64,000 nt of DNA from Aphrophora alni (lineage: Eukaryota > Arthropoda > Insecta > Hemiptera > Aphrophoridae): the NCBI GenBank assembly GCA_963513935.1, contig OY740768.1:69614231-69678230 (forward strand). The letters run 5' to 3'. Both the position numbers and the translations under genes were made by a program. The notes beneath the pieces were generated by a model. That model made no database searches. It had not been told where the DNA came from and saw only the letters and a program-made list of their open reading frames with translations. Within the stretch, counting starts at the first letter, position 1. Every line of letters begins with the position of its first letter. Below are positions 8,718 through 20,836 of the stretch, in pieces.

Positions 8718-10004
8718 ATGATGCGTTACAAAGCTTTTACACGACAAGCTGAACTATTATCTAAAAGATTAGCTAAAATTAATACTGCGATAACGGAGAT
8801 TGCAGAAGAATGTAAAGACAATATACCGCAACAGACTGAACGGAAAGTTTTAGAATATCATGGTGAAGTATGCAGAAAATTTCTTGACTTCGAAACATGG
8901 GTTGACCGAGTCACAAACAACGAAGAGATTTCAGACCAGGAACTCGATCAAATTAGCTCGGTGCAGGAAAATATATCTGAACTCGTAATTAACGCCAAAA
9001 CTAACATTAAAACTTTAATGCCAAATATTGGTCAGGCAAATGAATTAAATCAAACCACTTCATCTCAAGTTTCTGAATTACACAAAACAGCGATAAAATT
9101 ACCTAGATTGTCATTACCTCATTTTAATGGCCTACTTTCTGATTGGTCAAATTTCTTTCACATTTTTTCAAACTCTATTCATCAAAATGATTCTTTGACT
9201 CCTGTTGAAAAATTTACATATCTTTTGTCTTGTTTGCAAGGGGAACCATTGAACCTTGTCAAGTCCCTACCAATCAGTCCAGAAAATTATAGGATAGCTT
9301 GGGACACAATCTGTAGTCGTTATCAAAACACTCGCCGCTTAGTTAATTTTCATATCAATAACATTATTGATCTACCTAATATAACGCACGCTACGCTTAA
9401 AAACATAAGACAATTTTTAGACACATATTCTGAAAACAGTCAAGCCTTGTTCGCTCTTAAATACGACATCAGTAAAGAGTTAACCCTTTTAACTCTTTTA
9501 CTACGCAAATTGGATTCATCTTCAAGAAAACGGTTTGAAAATCAACGTTCAATAGACCATAAATTACCTACAATTAAAGAACTTATCACATTCTTAGAAG
9601 CGGAATGTATTCATTTAGAAGATTCAATTACAACCGCCTCTGGTTCACAGTTAAACACTGTCGTCAAACCTAACCTAACCTATTCTAGACCGCTCGTTAC
9701 TCAACCTAAAGTACTACCATCTTCAAAACAAGTGTACACAGCGGTACCTTCTCACGCTTTATGTCCCTATTGTAATAAATCTGACCATAAGATTTATATG
9801 TGTTCTCCGTTCAAGGAACTAACTGTCAACAAACGATTTGAATTCATTAAATCTAATCAGCATTGTTTCAACTGTTTAAGCGCATTACATTCAACTTCTC
9901 ACTGCAAATCAACTAATACTTGTAACCACTGTAACCATAAACATCATACATTACTTCATTTTGATACACGCAAACCCAACGCACATGAAATTACCACAAG
10001 CTGA
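8718..10004 (+). CDS. gag: Gag polyprotein of the BEL/Pao element
   Basis: It encodes 428 residues and should form the capsid-like particle and bind the element's RNA. Residues 1-110 are charged and helical, with coiled-coil character. Residues 127-300 fit the DUF1759-type domain of BEL/Pao gag (LPRLSLPHFNG, then a W-rich segment and LQGEPLNLVKSLP). The C-terminus has three zinc knuckles: C349-C352-H357-C362, C383-C386-H391-C396 (both CX2CX4HX4C), and C402-C405-H410 closing with H414. The start is the first of two adjacent ATGs in good context. The frame ends at TGA (10002), yet the same frame stays open into protease, and the bases after TGA are CTA, a context known to favour readthrough in animals. 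The length suits a separate gag, so readthrough and a chance nonsense mutation are both possible. Confidence 0.92.
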   Translation: MMRYKAFTRQAELLSKRLAKINTAITEIAEECKDNIPQQTERKVLEYHGEVCRKFLDFETWVDRVTNNEEISDQELDQISSVQENISELVINAKTNIKTLMPNIGQANELNQTTSSQVSELHKTAIKLPRLSLPHFNGLLSDWSNFFHIFSNSIHQNDSLTPVEKFTYLLSCLQGEPLNLVKSLPISPENYRIAWDTICSRYQNTRRLVNFHINNIIDLPNITHATLKNIRQFLDTYSENSQALFALKYDISKELTLLTLLLRKLDSSSRKRFENQRSIDHKLPTIKELITFLEAECIHLEDSITTASGSQLNTVVKPNLTYSRPLVTQPKVLPSSKQVYTAVPSHALCPYCNKSDHKIYMCSPFKELTVNKRFEFIKSNQHCFNCLSALHSTSHCKSTNTCNHCNHKHHTLLHFDTRKPNAHEITTS

Positions 10005-10007
10005 CTA
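10002..10007 (+). promoter_or_regulatory. TGA-CTA gag stop, candidate readthrough site
   Basis: The gag stop TGA is followed by CTA and then TCT. UGA CUA is the best-known leaky stop context in animal cells. No frameshift is needed, because the protease-RT frame lies in the same phase and is open from 10005 to the next stop at 12021. Most BEL/Pao elements have one fused gag-pol frame, so a simple mutation in an otherwise fused frame is the main alternative. Confidence 0.4.
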
Positions 10008-12023
10008 TCTAAGAATAAACAGACACATTTCAGTCCGCAATCTAAACATAACCTTCAACCTGTTAACAAAACACCAAATTATTATAGCATTTCTCATCAG
10101 GCAAGTGTTCCATTCAACAATGATGGACTCTTTACTATATTAAGCACCGCTAAAATTTATTTAACCTGTAATACAAACAAATCTCTCGTTGTGACTGCAT
10201 TACTCGACTCAGGTAGTCAAATTTCACTAATTACGACCGACTGTGCTAACAGGTTAGGTCTATACATTAAACCATCTTCTATGCAATTAAATGGAATTTC
10301 TAATGTCTCTACAACAATAAGAGGCTTTGCTAAACTCAACATTTCTACACTAAGTGGTTATACACTTAAACACAATCACAATGTTATTGTTTTGGACAAA
10401 ATCGCTTGTAATCTTCCTAAATGGAAAAACACTTCACATCTACGCTCTAAATTGAAAAATTTAAAATTAGCAGACCCTAGGTTCAATAATCCAGATAAAA
10501 TTGATTTTTTATTAGGCGCTGACTTATATGCAAATGTAATTACAGGCCATAAAATTCATTTAGGCCACAATCTGCCTATCGCAATAGGAACCATTTTTGG
10601 TTACACACTAATTGGGTCAATAAAAACCACTTTACTAAACAAAGCTCCTTTGTCGTTATTAGTAACACAGGACCTAGATCTTAGTAACATATTACAACAA
10701 TTTTGGACTATTGAAGAACCTCCAGTCATAACTAAAACTTCTGTTGATGATCTGGAATGTGAAAACCATTACATTTCAACCATTTCTCGCAACATAAATG
10801 GGCGTTACACTGCATCATTACCATTTAAATCCAACCCACTTCTTTTAGGCAACTCGTTTGATCAAGCTAAGAGACGCTTCTTCGCTCTTGAAAAAACATT
10901 AAATTCTAACCATGAATTAAAAATCGCTTACACAGATTTTATGAACGACTATATAAAATCGGGTCACATGACCTTAATTGACGACTCTGTCTTAACCTCG
11001 CCAAACTATTTCTTACCACATCACGCTGTTCATAAAGAACAAAGTTCTACAACCAAATTAAGAGTTGTTTTCGATGCTAGTACCAAAACTAGTAACGGTA
11101 TATCTCTAAATGAAACTCTACATTGTGGTCCTAAACTCCAAAATGACATTTCCGATGTCATCTTTCAGTTTCGACGCTACAACATTGTCTTTTCATGTGA
11201 CATACGCCAAATGTATCGCCAGATACAAATATCTCCAACCGATCAAAATTACCAGTTGATTCTTTGGAGAGAAAAATCTGATCTTCCGCTCGCAATATAC
11301 AAATTAACTACTGTTACTTACGGGGTTAAATCCGCACCTTATCTTGCAATACGCACGCTAAATCAATTAGCAGAGGACGAAGGTCCTAATTTTCCGCTCG
11401 CTTCACAAGTCATAAAACACAACATTTATGTTGATGACATCGTCACAGGTGCTTGTGACATACCAAACGCGCTCAATTTACAACAAGAACTAATTTCTTT
11501 GTTGGACAAAGGCCAATTTCAGCTTCGAAAATGGTCGTCAAACGCTCCTGAACTCTTAAACGCAGTTCCCGCACCTGATAGAGAATCACCACTATACTTT
11601 AGATCTCCAGATCAACCTTTGTTCTCTATCTTAGGAATCAAATGGCTACCCATCTCAGATGAGTTCTCCTATGAAATGGATATTCCAAATCACGCTTTCA
11701 CTAAACGCTCTGTCTTATCAATCATAGCCCGCATTTATGATCCTTGTGGTTGGCTTACACCAATCACTTTTTACGCAAAGTGCTTACTTCAACGCTTATG
11801 GACCATGGGTCTAAGTTGGGACGATCCTTTGCCCGACAACATCGGACAAGAATGGCAAGCTTTTACGATTGACGTACATTCTTTAAGCTCTATAAGAATA
11901 CCACGCTGTCTTGAACTCAGCAACGCTCTTGACGTTCAACTTCACGGTTTCAGTGACGCTTCCGAACAAGGATACTCCGCTGTTGTCTACTTACGCACTA
12001 CTGACGCTAACAACATAATATAA
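10005..12023 (+). pseudogene. pol: Pol, N-terminal part: protease, reverse transcriptase, start of RNase H (cut by TAA)
   Basis: This part is open in the gag frame from 10005, although only a GTG at 10191 is available as an isolated start. An aspartic protease motif LLDSGSQIS begins at about 10200. Reverse transcriptase follows, with the first catalytic aspartate in SCDIRQMY (11199-11201) and the YVDD box at 11427-11438, the BEL/Pao form. A connection region leads to RNase H, whose first aspartate is in GFSDAS (11955-11957). TAA at 12021-12023 then cuts the frame inside RNase H, and reading resumes in the same phase after it. Codon use and density of open sequence are as in gag. The product would make cDNA from the element's RNA, but as it stands it lacks the rest of RNase H and integrase. 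Confidence 0.93.
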
Positions 12024-13985
12024 ACCATTATTTTGATCGCCAAATCAAAGGTGGCTCCTCTGAAGAGAATTTCGCTACCCCGCTTAGAATTGTGTGGTGC
12101 ACATTTGCTCGCAAAATTAATGCACTACTGTATTAATTTAGTACAACCGCATCATCATATCAGTGTGACTCGCTGTTGGACTGATTCATCGGTAACTTTG
12201 GCATGGATTCAAACTTCATCATACAGATTAAAAGTCTACGTCGCCAATAGAGTCAGCCAAATACAAGATTGGGTATCACCAGAACATTGGTCTCATGTCC
12301 CCTCGTGCTACAATCCAGCTGATTGTGCCACGCGTAACATTTCTCCGTCTGCACTCATAAACCATCCTTTGTGGTGGTCGGGGCCAACTTGGCTAACATC
12401 TTCTACCCATGAGTGGCCAAAATCACTGTTGCCGGTTATGGACACTTTGCCAGAAATCCGTAGTAACCCCCTCCACATTGGTATTGTTTCAACGACGACA
12501 GAATGGGACCTCTTAACACACTACTCTAATTGGACGACTACGAAACGTATACTTGCTTACGTTATCAGATTTATAAACAACTGTAAAGACAAAATTAAAA
12601 ATACAAAACCATTAACTGTTCAGGAACTAAAAACCGCTGAAATCAAAATTATAAAGCTGGTTCAACACCATAACTTTTCGGATGAAATTCAACTACTCCA
12701 AAATCATAAATCATGTACGATGAAATTACAACGACTATCACCCTTTTCAGACACTAACCAGATTTTACGAGTTGGAGGAAGACTTCCACAATCTTCTCTT
12801 AACTATCACGCAATGCACCCAATGATACTTCCCAAGAAACATCACATTACAACAATTATAATCCAGTACTATCACATCACGCATCTTCACGCAGGACCTC
12901 AGTTACTGCAATCGCTCATTTCACAACATTTTTGGATTCTGTCTGCCAGAAGTATTATCCGCACTTGCATTTTCAAATGTATAATCTGCTTTCGAGCTAA
13001 ACCAGCTCAAACAATTCCACTTATGGGAAATCTCCCACGTGAACGCATCACACCTACACCTCCTTTCTTAAAAACCGGTGTTGATTATGCAGGGCCTTTC
13101 TTGGTAAAAATTCATACTTTACGTAGAGCCCAAAAGGTCAAAGTTTATTTATGTCTTTTTGTCTGTTTCGCTACTAAAGCGGTCCATTTAGAAGTCGCTA
13201 TGGACTTATCTACTGAGGCATACATCGATGCTTTAACTAGATTCATCTCTCGCCGAGGGTTATGTTCCGATATTTACTCTGATTGTGGAACTAATTTCAC
13301 GGGCGCCGCCGCAAAACTTAACAACATTAACTCTTCATTTTGTAAACTCCATAACTTTCAAGCTGATGTCAGCACTTTCGCAACCAACCATCACATAAAT
13401 TTTCATTTTTTACCGCCAGCTGCACCTCACCAAGGAGGTCTCTGGGAAAGCGCCGTCAAAAGTGCTAAACATCATCTCAAACGCATTCTCCATAATCAGT
13501 GTCTAACACTTACGGATTTTATCACGCTTACCATAAGAGTAGAGGCCATTCTGAACTCGCGACCTCTAACTCCGCTTTCTTCTGATCCCACAGAACTCGC
13601 TACGCTAACTCCAGGACATTTCCTGATAGGTCGACCTCTTCTATTGCCTCCTGAAGAAGATGTAACGCTTTTATCACCGAACCGCCTAAAGCAATGGCAA
13701 CAAGTTCAACGCTATACCCAGATGCTCTGGAAACGATGGAACGTAGAGTATCTACACACGCTTCAACAAAGGTCTAAATGGACACGTCCTTCTGACAACC
13801 TGTTAATAGGAGATCTTGTGCTCATACTAGAACCTAACACGAAACCCATGACTTGGCCGCTAGGCCGTATTCTTCACACTCATCCTGGCAAGGATGGTGT
13901 TGTCCGCGTAGTCACATTACAAACTCAGTCTGGAATTCTTTCTCGCCCAGTCACCAAAATCTTCAAGTTACCCCTTGAAGTCTAA
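12024..13985 (+). pseudogene. pol: Pol, C-terminal part: rest of RNase H, integrase, DUF5641-like end
   Basis: This continues in the phase of the preceding part, directly after TAA. The first in-frame alternative start is TTG at 12033. RNase H continues with AKSKVAPLK, LPRLELCGA and WTDSSVTLAWI (aspartate at 12183). Integrase has an HHCC-type zinc region (HITTIIIQYYHITHLHAG, then CIFKCIIC), and a catalytic core with D in VDYAGPF (13083), D in SDCGTNF (13281) and E in GGLWESAV (13446), that is D-65-D-54-E spacing. The last 110 residues fit the DUF5641 domain found at the C-terminus of BEL/Pao pol (WKRWNVEYL, GDLVLI, WPLGRI). All catalytic residues are present, so the damage is limited to the single stop. 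Without readthrough this part would not be made. Confidence 0.93.
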
Positions 13986-14161
13986 ATCTATTTCATTTTA
14001 ATTTTTCTCACTTTTCAAAAATTAGATTAAGTATGGACATAGTTGCACCCATCTTCCTACCGCATACTCTTCGGGTACCTTATAACTCCCAGTCCTTCTC
14101 GCACTCACATACCTTTCCTCATGTCAATACTTGTTGAAACATTGTTTCAAGGGCGCCGCTA
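13986..14161 (+). other. 3' untranslated segment with hairpin and weak polypurine tract
   Basis: The pol stop TAA at 13983-13985 is followed by 176 bp up to the LTR. A perfect inverted repeat TTGAAACA-T-TGTTTCAA occupies 14134-14150. The bases that follow, AAGGGCGCCGCTA, are where the plus-strand primer should lie, but only AAGGG is purine, so the polypurine tract is poor or has mutated. Confidence 0.55.
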
Positions 14162-14729
14162 TGTATAGTACTTCCGGACCTTTGGATTGGTCGTTGGCTT
14201 CTAGCGACAAACCACGACTCGTCCGATTGATGTCGGGAGCTAACTAGAAAAAAAGTAGTATGACTAGAGTTGTTACACAAAACGAGTCTAAAGAGACAAC
14301 ACGTGGATTTTTCGCTCCGCAATTCCTTTCGTTTTTTTTCACGCTAATTAACGCAGCAGTTTACTTTTAATTTAAATAAATATCACTTAATTCTTTTTCT
14401 ATGTTATGTTACCTTTTATAAAATATTCATCTTTGTGAAAGTATTAATTGTATTGTATGTGTAATATGGGAACTATATTATTTGTGTGAACTGTGCTTTA
14501 TTATACAATATATGGTTACAAGTATCGGCCAAGAACAGTTGAAGTGCTATACAACGCCTCCCATGGACATTGGACACCGTGAGTACTCTAACATACAATT
14601 ATTCTGTAGCTTAGATGAATATTAAAATTTCTTGTTATTTGCTTTCTCATTAAAAGCAGTGGTCCTCCGAGCCTATGTAAAACCCAATTTTTTTTATTAC
14701 ATTACCGAATATTACATAAATTGTGAACA
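14162..14729 (+). repeat. 3' LTR (568 bp)
   Basis: The ends are TGTATAG and GTGAACA, followed by ATACA. It is identical to the 5' LTR by eye except for one extra A in the run near 14250. It carries the embedded relic primer site at 14660-14673, AATAAA at 14375-14380 and the donor-like GTGAGT near 14579. The open frame on the opposite strand near 14119-14322 is a chance frame in LTR sequence. Confidence 0.95.
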
Positions 14730-14734
14730 ATACA
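14730..14734 (+). repeat. Right target-site duplication, ATACA
   Basis: It is identical to 7500-7504 and directly follows the terminal CA of the 3' LTR. It fixes the outer end of the element. Confidence 0.93.
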
Positions 14735-16140
14735 TGTTAAAACCAGGTCAGATTCATAAATGTTCTTCAATTAATATAGGTTAATAGACGCAGACCGACA
14801 TTTATTGAAGTATTATAAATTAAAATAATAATAAAATACTGATAATATAAAAATTATTTAAGCGCAAATTTCTAAAAATTGAGTTTTTTACGGATATATA
14901 CAATCTTATTTATTTTTCCTTTGTTTTAAAAGTTAATCAGAAAGTAACAAATTAGTAGTATAATTAAATCAAACGAGACACAAAAATTTAATTATACAAC
15001 TACAATACAAAATATTTTATCCAAATAAAAACTAAATGTTGGTTATTTATAATCTTTTTATCACCAATCTAAAAACTTTATTTTATTGACGTTCACTTAA
15101 AAATGTCGGTGAAAAAGGTTGAATGCGAAAATATTTATTTTTTGGATGCAAGGCGAGGACTATCATCAACGTCATTATCAAACTGAATCATATGAAGTGT
15201 ATATATGTTCAATTTGATTAACAACCTCAAATATCCTAAAGCAATCGGTTAAGTTCTTTCTTTATTAATCCTCAAACGCTCAAACCATGTATTCTTCCCC
15301 ACAATGATACATTTTAAATATCATCATTTATACGTTATATCAATCTCTCCAGTATTGAAATACAAACATGAAGATAACAAGAATTACTACGTTTCATCAG
15401 GTGACATCCAAGGAGCTGGGAGCACGATTCTTTGTGACAAAGTTAGTACTATTAAGTTCTCTAACTACAACATAACACAAGTACAAATAATTCTAATGCA
15501 AATATAAATAAAACTACAATAATAACAAAATACTCTATATGTAAAAAATAAAGCAATAAAAATACCAATTTATAATTTAAACTTAAATAAAATTGATGTC
15601 TCCTAACAAATAAAAACCTTTGGCACACACATTCGTATATCCATTCACACGAATAAAACATTACCAGTTAAATACATATCAAAGCAAGGACATTTAATTT
15701 ATTTTAGTTAAAATATATGACAACATTTTTGAAACTGGCTAAGGCAATCAATTTACTTCATTGCTTTGCAATAGTAAATTCCAGAAGCTGTAAGCGGACA
15801 CAGTAAAATATTTGTAAAATAATACTGTTCGGATTAAGAGGAAGGTAAACTGTCTTTTTTTCTGTAGCTACAGTTTTTTAAATCTGGTTACAGAAGGATT
15901 TTATATATGCTGACTAATCTATTTTTATTTTATTTTTAGGATAATATTTTAATTTTTCATTACAAGGAAGATTAACATAAAATGATAATCTGGCTGAATA
16001 TAAATGATAATATAAGTTTGGTTATTTTTATTATGTCATAATACATCCATTTACTTCAAATTACAATATTATATCAAAACATTTGTATTTTGATTTTTGG
16101 TTTTCAGAATACGAAATGCTATAAAACCACATTGAAGTAT
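14735..16140. other. AT-rich sequence without recognisable genes
   Basis: I see no coding region with homology or codon structure. Short frames (for example 15304-15507) have no recognisable domain and the composition expected of chance. Confidence 0.6.
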
Positions 16141-16328
16141 TAATGTTGGGGAATGACTGTGTGGATATACAAAGTTATTTTTGCCAATGGGATGTATTTT
16201 ATATGGCCCGGGTCCATTGAGTATTATCTACTATTAATGTTGGGGAATGACTGTGTGGATATACAAAGTTATTTTTGCCAATGGGATGTATTTTATATGG
16301 TCCAGGTCTATTGAGTATTATCTACTAT
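16141..16328. repeat. 94-bp tandem duplication
   Basis: Two copies, 16141-16234 and 16235-16328, start TAATGTTGGGGAATGACTG. They differ mainly where the first has GGCCCGGGTCC and the second GGTCCAGGTCT. This is a local duplication that is young relative to its surroundings, and no function is visible. Confidence 0.93.
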
Positions 16329-18396
16329 TTTCAGCTAAAGTTTGGGAAGTATACTAAAGGTCAATTATGTATTACCGATTATGTAGTTGGTGGTCGTGAT
16401 GTTGTATATTGTGTAGTTTATAAAATTAAATCATTTTATTTCATTTATGTTTGACTTAATGTATACATTAATGGTGGTGTCATGATTTGTCGCGAAATAT
16501 TTTTTATTTTAGATTTGCTTTTAGTTATAAAACTTTATTGTCTAACAAAAGTAATCATCAGTAGAAAAATTGAAATATTATCATAGTAGTTTAATAACTT
16601 AAATTACTGCAAAATGGACTGAATTGATTACCATATGGTGTTACAAAACTCCATAACCTCTTGACTGGGGTAATGTTTATACTGCTATTATTGAAATTCT
16701 CAACTACATGGTGTTGAATAAGCACGTATAAATTTATTCAATATATTAAAAAACACTTGTTGTCTGTCTGCTGTAGTAAACTATTAACGCAAAATACTGA
16801 AATAATTGAAAAGAAACTTTTTTTTCTAACGTAAATGACATAGATGAGTTGTAAAATAACAAAAATATTCTTCAACTCATTTCCAAATATCAGCCGTTTT
16901 AAATTGTTTCTGTCAAGTAACTTTTGATCCGTAGATGCTATAACGGTTCCATTCTACAACTAATGGAATTTATTACTAAAAACAGAAATTTAACCTTATG
17001 ATTTTTTTAAAAATTTTAAGCTTACAATAGTTTGTAATTTATTTTGTTTTCAAAACTGTCTCCACCTTTTACTTTCAATGTTTTTTTTATAATCCTACAT
17101 ATAAATTTGTTTTCCATTATTATTAGACAAATTAAAATATTTATCTAATTTATTTATTGTTAATTTATTTATTGTTAATTTTTGTAATTGTATGATAAAA
17201 TAATTTATTATTTTTATTTTGAATTGCCTAGTATGAAAATCTCAACAGAGTAAATTATAGGCCTAATAGTTGACATTTCCGATTTGATATAACCTATGTT
17301 TTCGGAGGATGACCAATATAATTTGTTTCTATTACGAGATAAAATCAAATAATTGTTGTTCATAATAAAAAAGTGATTACGGATGTGAAAATACCGAGGT
17401 AGTTTATCTAGAACCACACCTTATTTCATCTAAACTTGGGTTTAATATCTCTTCATCTTTTCTTTTCAAATTGACTTGACTTACTTTCGACTTTGGCGCT
17501 ATTAAAATATTCCAGAGCTAGGGATATATTAAGACTTTAAGGCTTTAAGGCGATGATGACGGTGGGGGTTTCACTTTTAAACCGCAAAGGAAAAAATATT
17601 TTGACTTAGCCGTTATTGTTTGTGGTCACCAGTTATAAGCAAGCGTACAATTAAAGAACTGTAGAGGTAATTTAACTATTATCCTACTATATGGGTAATA
17701 TGGGTAAGTGACATCAACCTAAATGTTTATATCGATATGTGTTCCTGAATATAAAAATTTAATGCACATTTTATTCTTATTATATTAGGTTTGATATTAC
17801 TTTTAATTATTAGGGTATCAAACTAAAAATAAATTTTACAGGTGTGTGTGTGGGGGGGGATCTGTAAACCTAGAACGTTCTCGACAGGTCCTTTTTATCT
17901 AATTCCTACATGTACCTGCAATAACAAAGGAAGAAGGGAAATTCACGTACCATGTCAGCATATTAGCTACATACTGAGTATTTTAACCAATCAGTTAAAA
18001 CTCTTAAAATCGGTGTTTCCAGAGTTACATTTTTTATGTAATAATTATGAGTTTCCATCGCGTTTCTATACAGAAACTGAAACTGACATTTCGTGTATAA
18101 TTTTGTCATAAAACATGATAATATGCTGACTTAATTAAATAACATCAAACAAGTATAAAATTTGTAAAGGTCGTAGACAAACTAATGGTTCTTTTATGAC
18201 GTCAAAGCGAGAAGCGTTCTGATCTTGCTTTAAATCTATGTTTGGTATATCGTTCAGTCTTTCATTTAAAATAAAGACATTTCCTTAAAATATTTAAACA
18301 CTTTTTATTACCTACTGGTTGTTTCAATATCACTCCTTGTTACTTCTTCATGAGAAGTTATTTTTTAATGTAACCTTATCATTGTGATTAATATTG
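16329..18396. other. AT-rich sequence without recognisable genes
   Basis: Nothing resembling a gene is visible. A short GT run ends in a G run at 17842-17860. A stretch near 17490-17550 resembles 7370-7430. The 89-codon frame at 17842-18111 begins in the GT run at a non-ATG codon, shows no recognised domain, and is probably chance. Confidence 0.55.
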
Positions 18397-18600
18397 TTTT
18401 TATTTTTTTTTTTTTTTTTATTATTTTTTTTTTTTTGGAAGGAAAAATGGAAAAATCTTTATGACTTTGTCCGGGGACTGAAGGTGGTGGGCGGCCTCCC
18501 TACCCCGGTAAAACCAAACCTTCCATCCTCTTCTTCTTGTTTTTATTTGTTTTTACACATAACTGATAAACAAAAATTGTTCTACAATTTTCAACTAAGA
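18397..18600 (-). mobile_element. Probable 3' scrap of a poly(A) retroposon
   Basis: A long T tract (18397-18436) is followed by an abrupt GC-richer segment (about 18437-18535, containing GGTGGTGGGCGGCC) in otherwise AT-rich DNA. On the minus strand this reads as a GC-rich 3' end followed by poly(A), the layout of a LINE or SINE tail inserted in reverse. No target duplication was found and the family is not recognised, so the right end is approximate. Confidence 0.4.
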
Positions 18601-20836
18601 GACTTACAGTCCTAATAAATATGTGAGATCCATAAATTATTAGTAAAAAGTATATGTTTGAATAGTCACCAGTAATCATTTTTAAATGATTTCACATTTA
18701 AAAAATAATTTTACTTGTTTTTCGTTACAGAAAAAGTATTCTAATATTGGTACTAAAACATTTCTGAAATGATATTATTTGGTTTCTCAAATAACATCTC
18801 AATAGTATTGTTAAGTTATCAATAAATATTATATAAAATACCAAATTATTAGAATTGTAAATTTTTTGTTATTAATAATTTTCTAAATTATAATTATTTA
18901 ATAGAAGATGTAATTATTGCTTATCAGTATAAATCTGTGACTGCATAGTTTAAATATAAAAAAGACAAATAACGTGTCTTACTTTAATTATTACCATGTC
19001 ACATTAAAAAAAAAGTTTTTAATTGTAGTGCGTTACTGGTTGTTTCAAAAATTGTGTAAACTTCGCCCACAACTCTATAAATTTTGTAGGCTATTACACT
19101 TTATTAGACTTTACTAAACAGACTTCAAGTTACGGACCTAACAAACAAATATTAACTTAAATTCCCCTTTACTTCTTACGTGGAGTTCTTACATTCTTAA
19201 AATAAATGCTGATCGCAACATATCATTAACAAATAGAGACATGGTAATGTGTTGTACACCATCTACGAGGACAACAGTTTGATACAATTTTATTCATTTC
19301 ATCACTTAATATTGTGTATCCTAATTATTTTATCATATTTTGAACAAAATCATTACAAAACTTTACAAAGGTTTAATAATTTTGAAAACTAATTCTTTTC
19401 CCTTTTATAACAACCTCATTGTTCTATAATCGCTTTTTATTTCTCGATGAGACTGATTACATGTATTAAGCAAGTTGATTCTTATATATAGTGGCGTTAG
19501 AGTATTTTTTAAAATGGAGTTTGAGTTTTTTGCACATTAAAATGTGACATCTAACCTAGTTAAAAAATCATTCCTAAAACTATCATTTTCTGTAAAATAT
19601 TCTTCGCAATTACCAAATATATTGTAGGGACAAAATTTTCTTAAAAATAACTACAAATCCATTTATCTTTTATTCTTTTTATCCACAGAGGACTGAATAA
19701 CAGATTTAATTTTTGTTCAACTGACAATCCATTACACTCCAGTTTACTGGCATGATATTAAATTAAAATTATACAGTACTTACAATTTGTTATTCTTAAC
19801 AACAACAACAACAACAAAATTGCAAAAATTCCATAAAAAATCTTAAAGCTTAACTCACAAAAACAATGATGAATAATAGGAGAAACCTCACTTGCTTACA
19901 ATGAGTAATAAAAAAACTCCAAGTCTGTACCATATCCAGTGTAGATAAAAACATACGCAATGGTCACTTATTTAAAATAAACAAGTCATTAGTTCACATT
20001 AAACGATACCTCATGTAACCAAAGCCTATTCTACCATCGTTTCATAAAGAACTAAATATTCGGTTGAATTTTGTTGTGTTATATGAAGTCATTAACATCT
20101 ACTCCAGTCTTCATAGATTCTTACCAATCTGAATTCCTATAGAAATAGTTTAAAGGTAGGACAACGGTTAATCAGATTATTCTCAGAAATATACAGAGTG
20201 TAAACAGAATACATCTGAATATAACATTTTAGTAAAAGGACATTTCAGAGTGAAAATTTACCTAATATACTCAACCATCGATGAAATTATTTTATTTACC
20301 TGTCTCTTATATATAAAAATTTACAAGTTACTATAAATTTTGTAATAAAACCATTTTTGTTTTTGACAAATACATAAACAATATTGCTGAAAAAAATATA
20401 TAGTTCTTTCTCAAAGCTAAAGGATGTCATGGCAAGCAAACACATTTTTATTCATTAACAAATACGCGAAAGGGCACTGTTTTCATTGAAATTTTATTAC
20501 ACGTAATTTATTAAATACTACAATTCCGAACAAGATAAATTTTGAACACTATAATGAGTTACTTTTTAAGTACAAGCCTGTGAATAACACTATTAGTTGT
20601 TTTTTTATAGATTTCCAAATTAATTTTATTAGGAATTTCCATTTGACCAATAACTCACGAATATACTTTTGTATGTAAATCTGTTGCTCAAATATATTTT
20701 TTAATAAATTCTGTGTACAATCTGCATTTATTGTACAACCAAACATATTAAAACACTAGTTGATATACAAAAAGATATCTTATGTAAATAAATGTCAATA
20801 GTGGGGAACAGGGTGTTTCACAGCAGAAACCAAGAG
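18601..20836. other. AT-rich sequence without recognisable genes
   Basis: Nothing beyond simple sequence is visible, including an (AAC)n run at about 19798-19817. Open frames are short and without recognisable domains. Confidence 0.6.

Larger units (their letters stand above)
7505..14729 (+). mobile_element. BEL/Pao LTR retrotransposon, complete but with broken frames
   Basis: The element is 7225 bp long and consists of 5' LTR, primer-binding region, leader, gag, pol (protease, reverse transcriptase, RNase H, integrase, C-terminal domain) and 3' LTR, with ATACA on both sides. BEL/Pao is supported by the gag architecture (DUF1759-type domain then CX2CX4HX4C knuckles), the YVDD reverse-transcriptase motif, the order of the pol domains and a C-terminal DUF5641-type domain. 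Gag and pol share one frame, as is usual in this superfamily, but that frame is cut by TGA at 10002-10004 and by TAA at 12021-12023. The LTRs differ only in the length of one A run, so insertion is recent. No env-like frame is present. Confidence 0.95.

Noticed and set aside
9668..9683. CCTAACCTAACCTA resembling the insect telomere repeat (TTAGG)n
   Set aside because: It lies within the gag coding frame and is too short. It is best explained as coding sequence by chance.
9961..10143. 60-codon frame overlapping the gag-pol junction
   Set aside because: It is out of phase with gag and pol, and the gag-pol frame remains open across it except for the TGA.
14119..14322. 67-codon minus-strand frame
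   Set aside because: It lies at the 3' LTR edge and largely inside it, with no domain. It is a shadow frame.
7505..14729. Possible env gene or retrovirus status
   Set aside because: Pol ends 176 bp before the 3' LTR and no further frame exists. This is an ordinary BEL/Pao retrotransposon layout.
15304..18111. Small frames at 15304-15507, 15461-15661, 17214-17417 and 17842-18111
   Set aside because: They have AT-driven composition, no recognised motif and no splice context. They are not distinguishable from chance.
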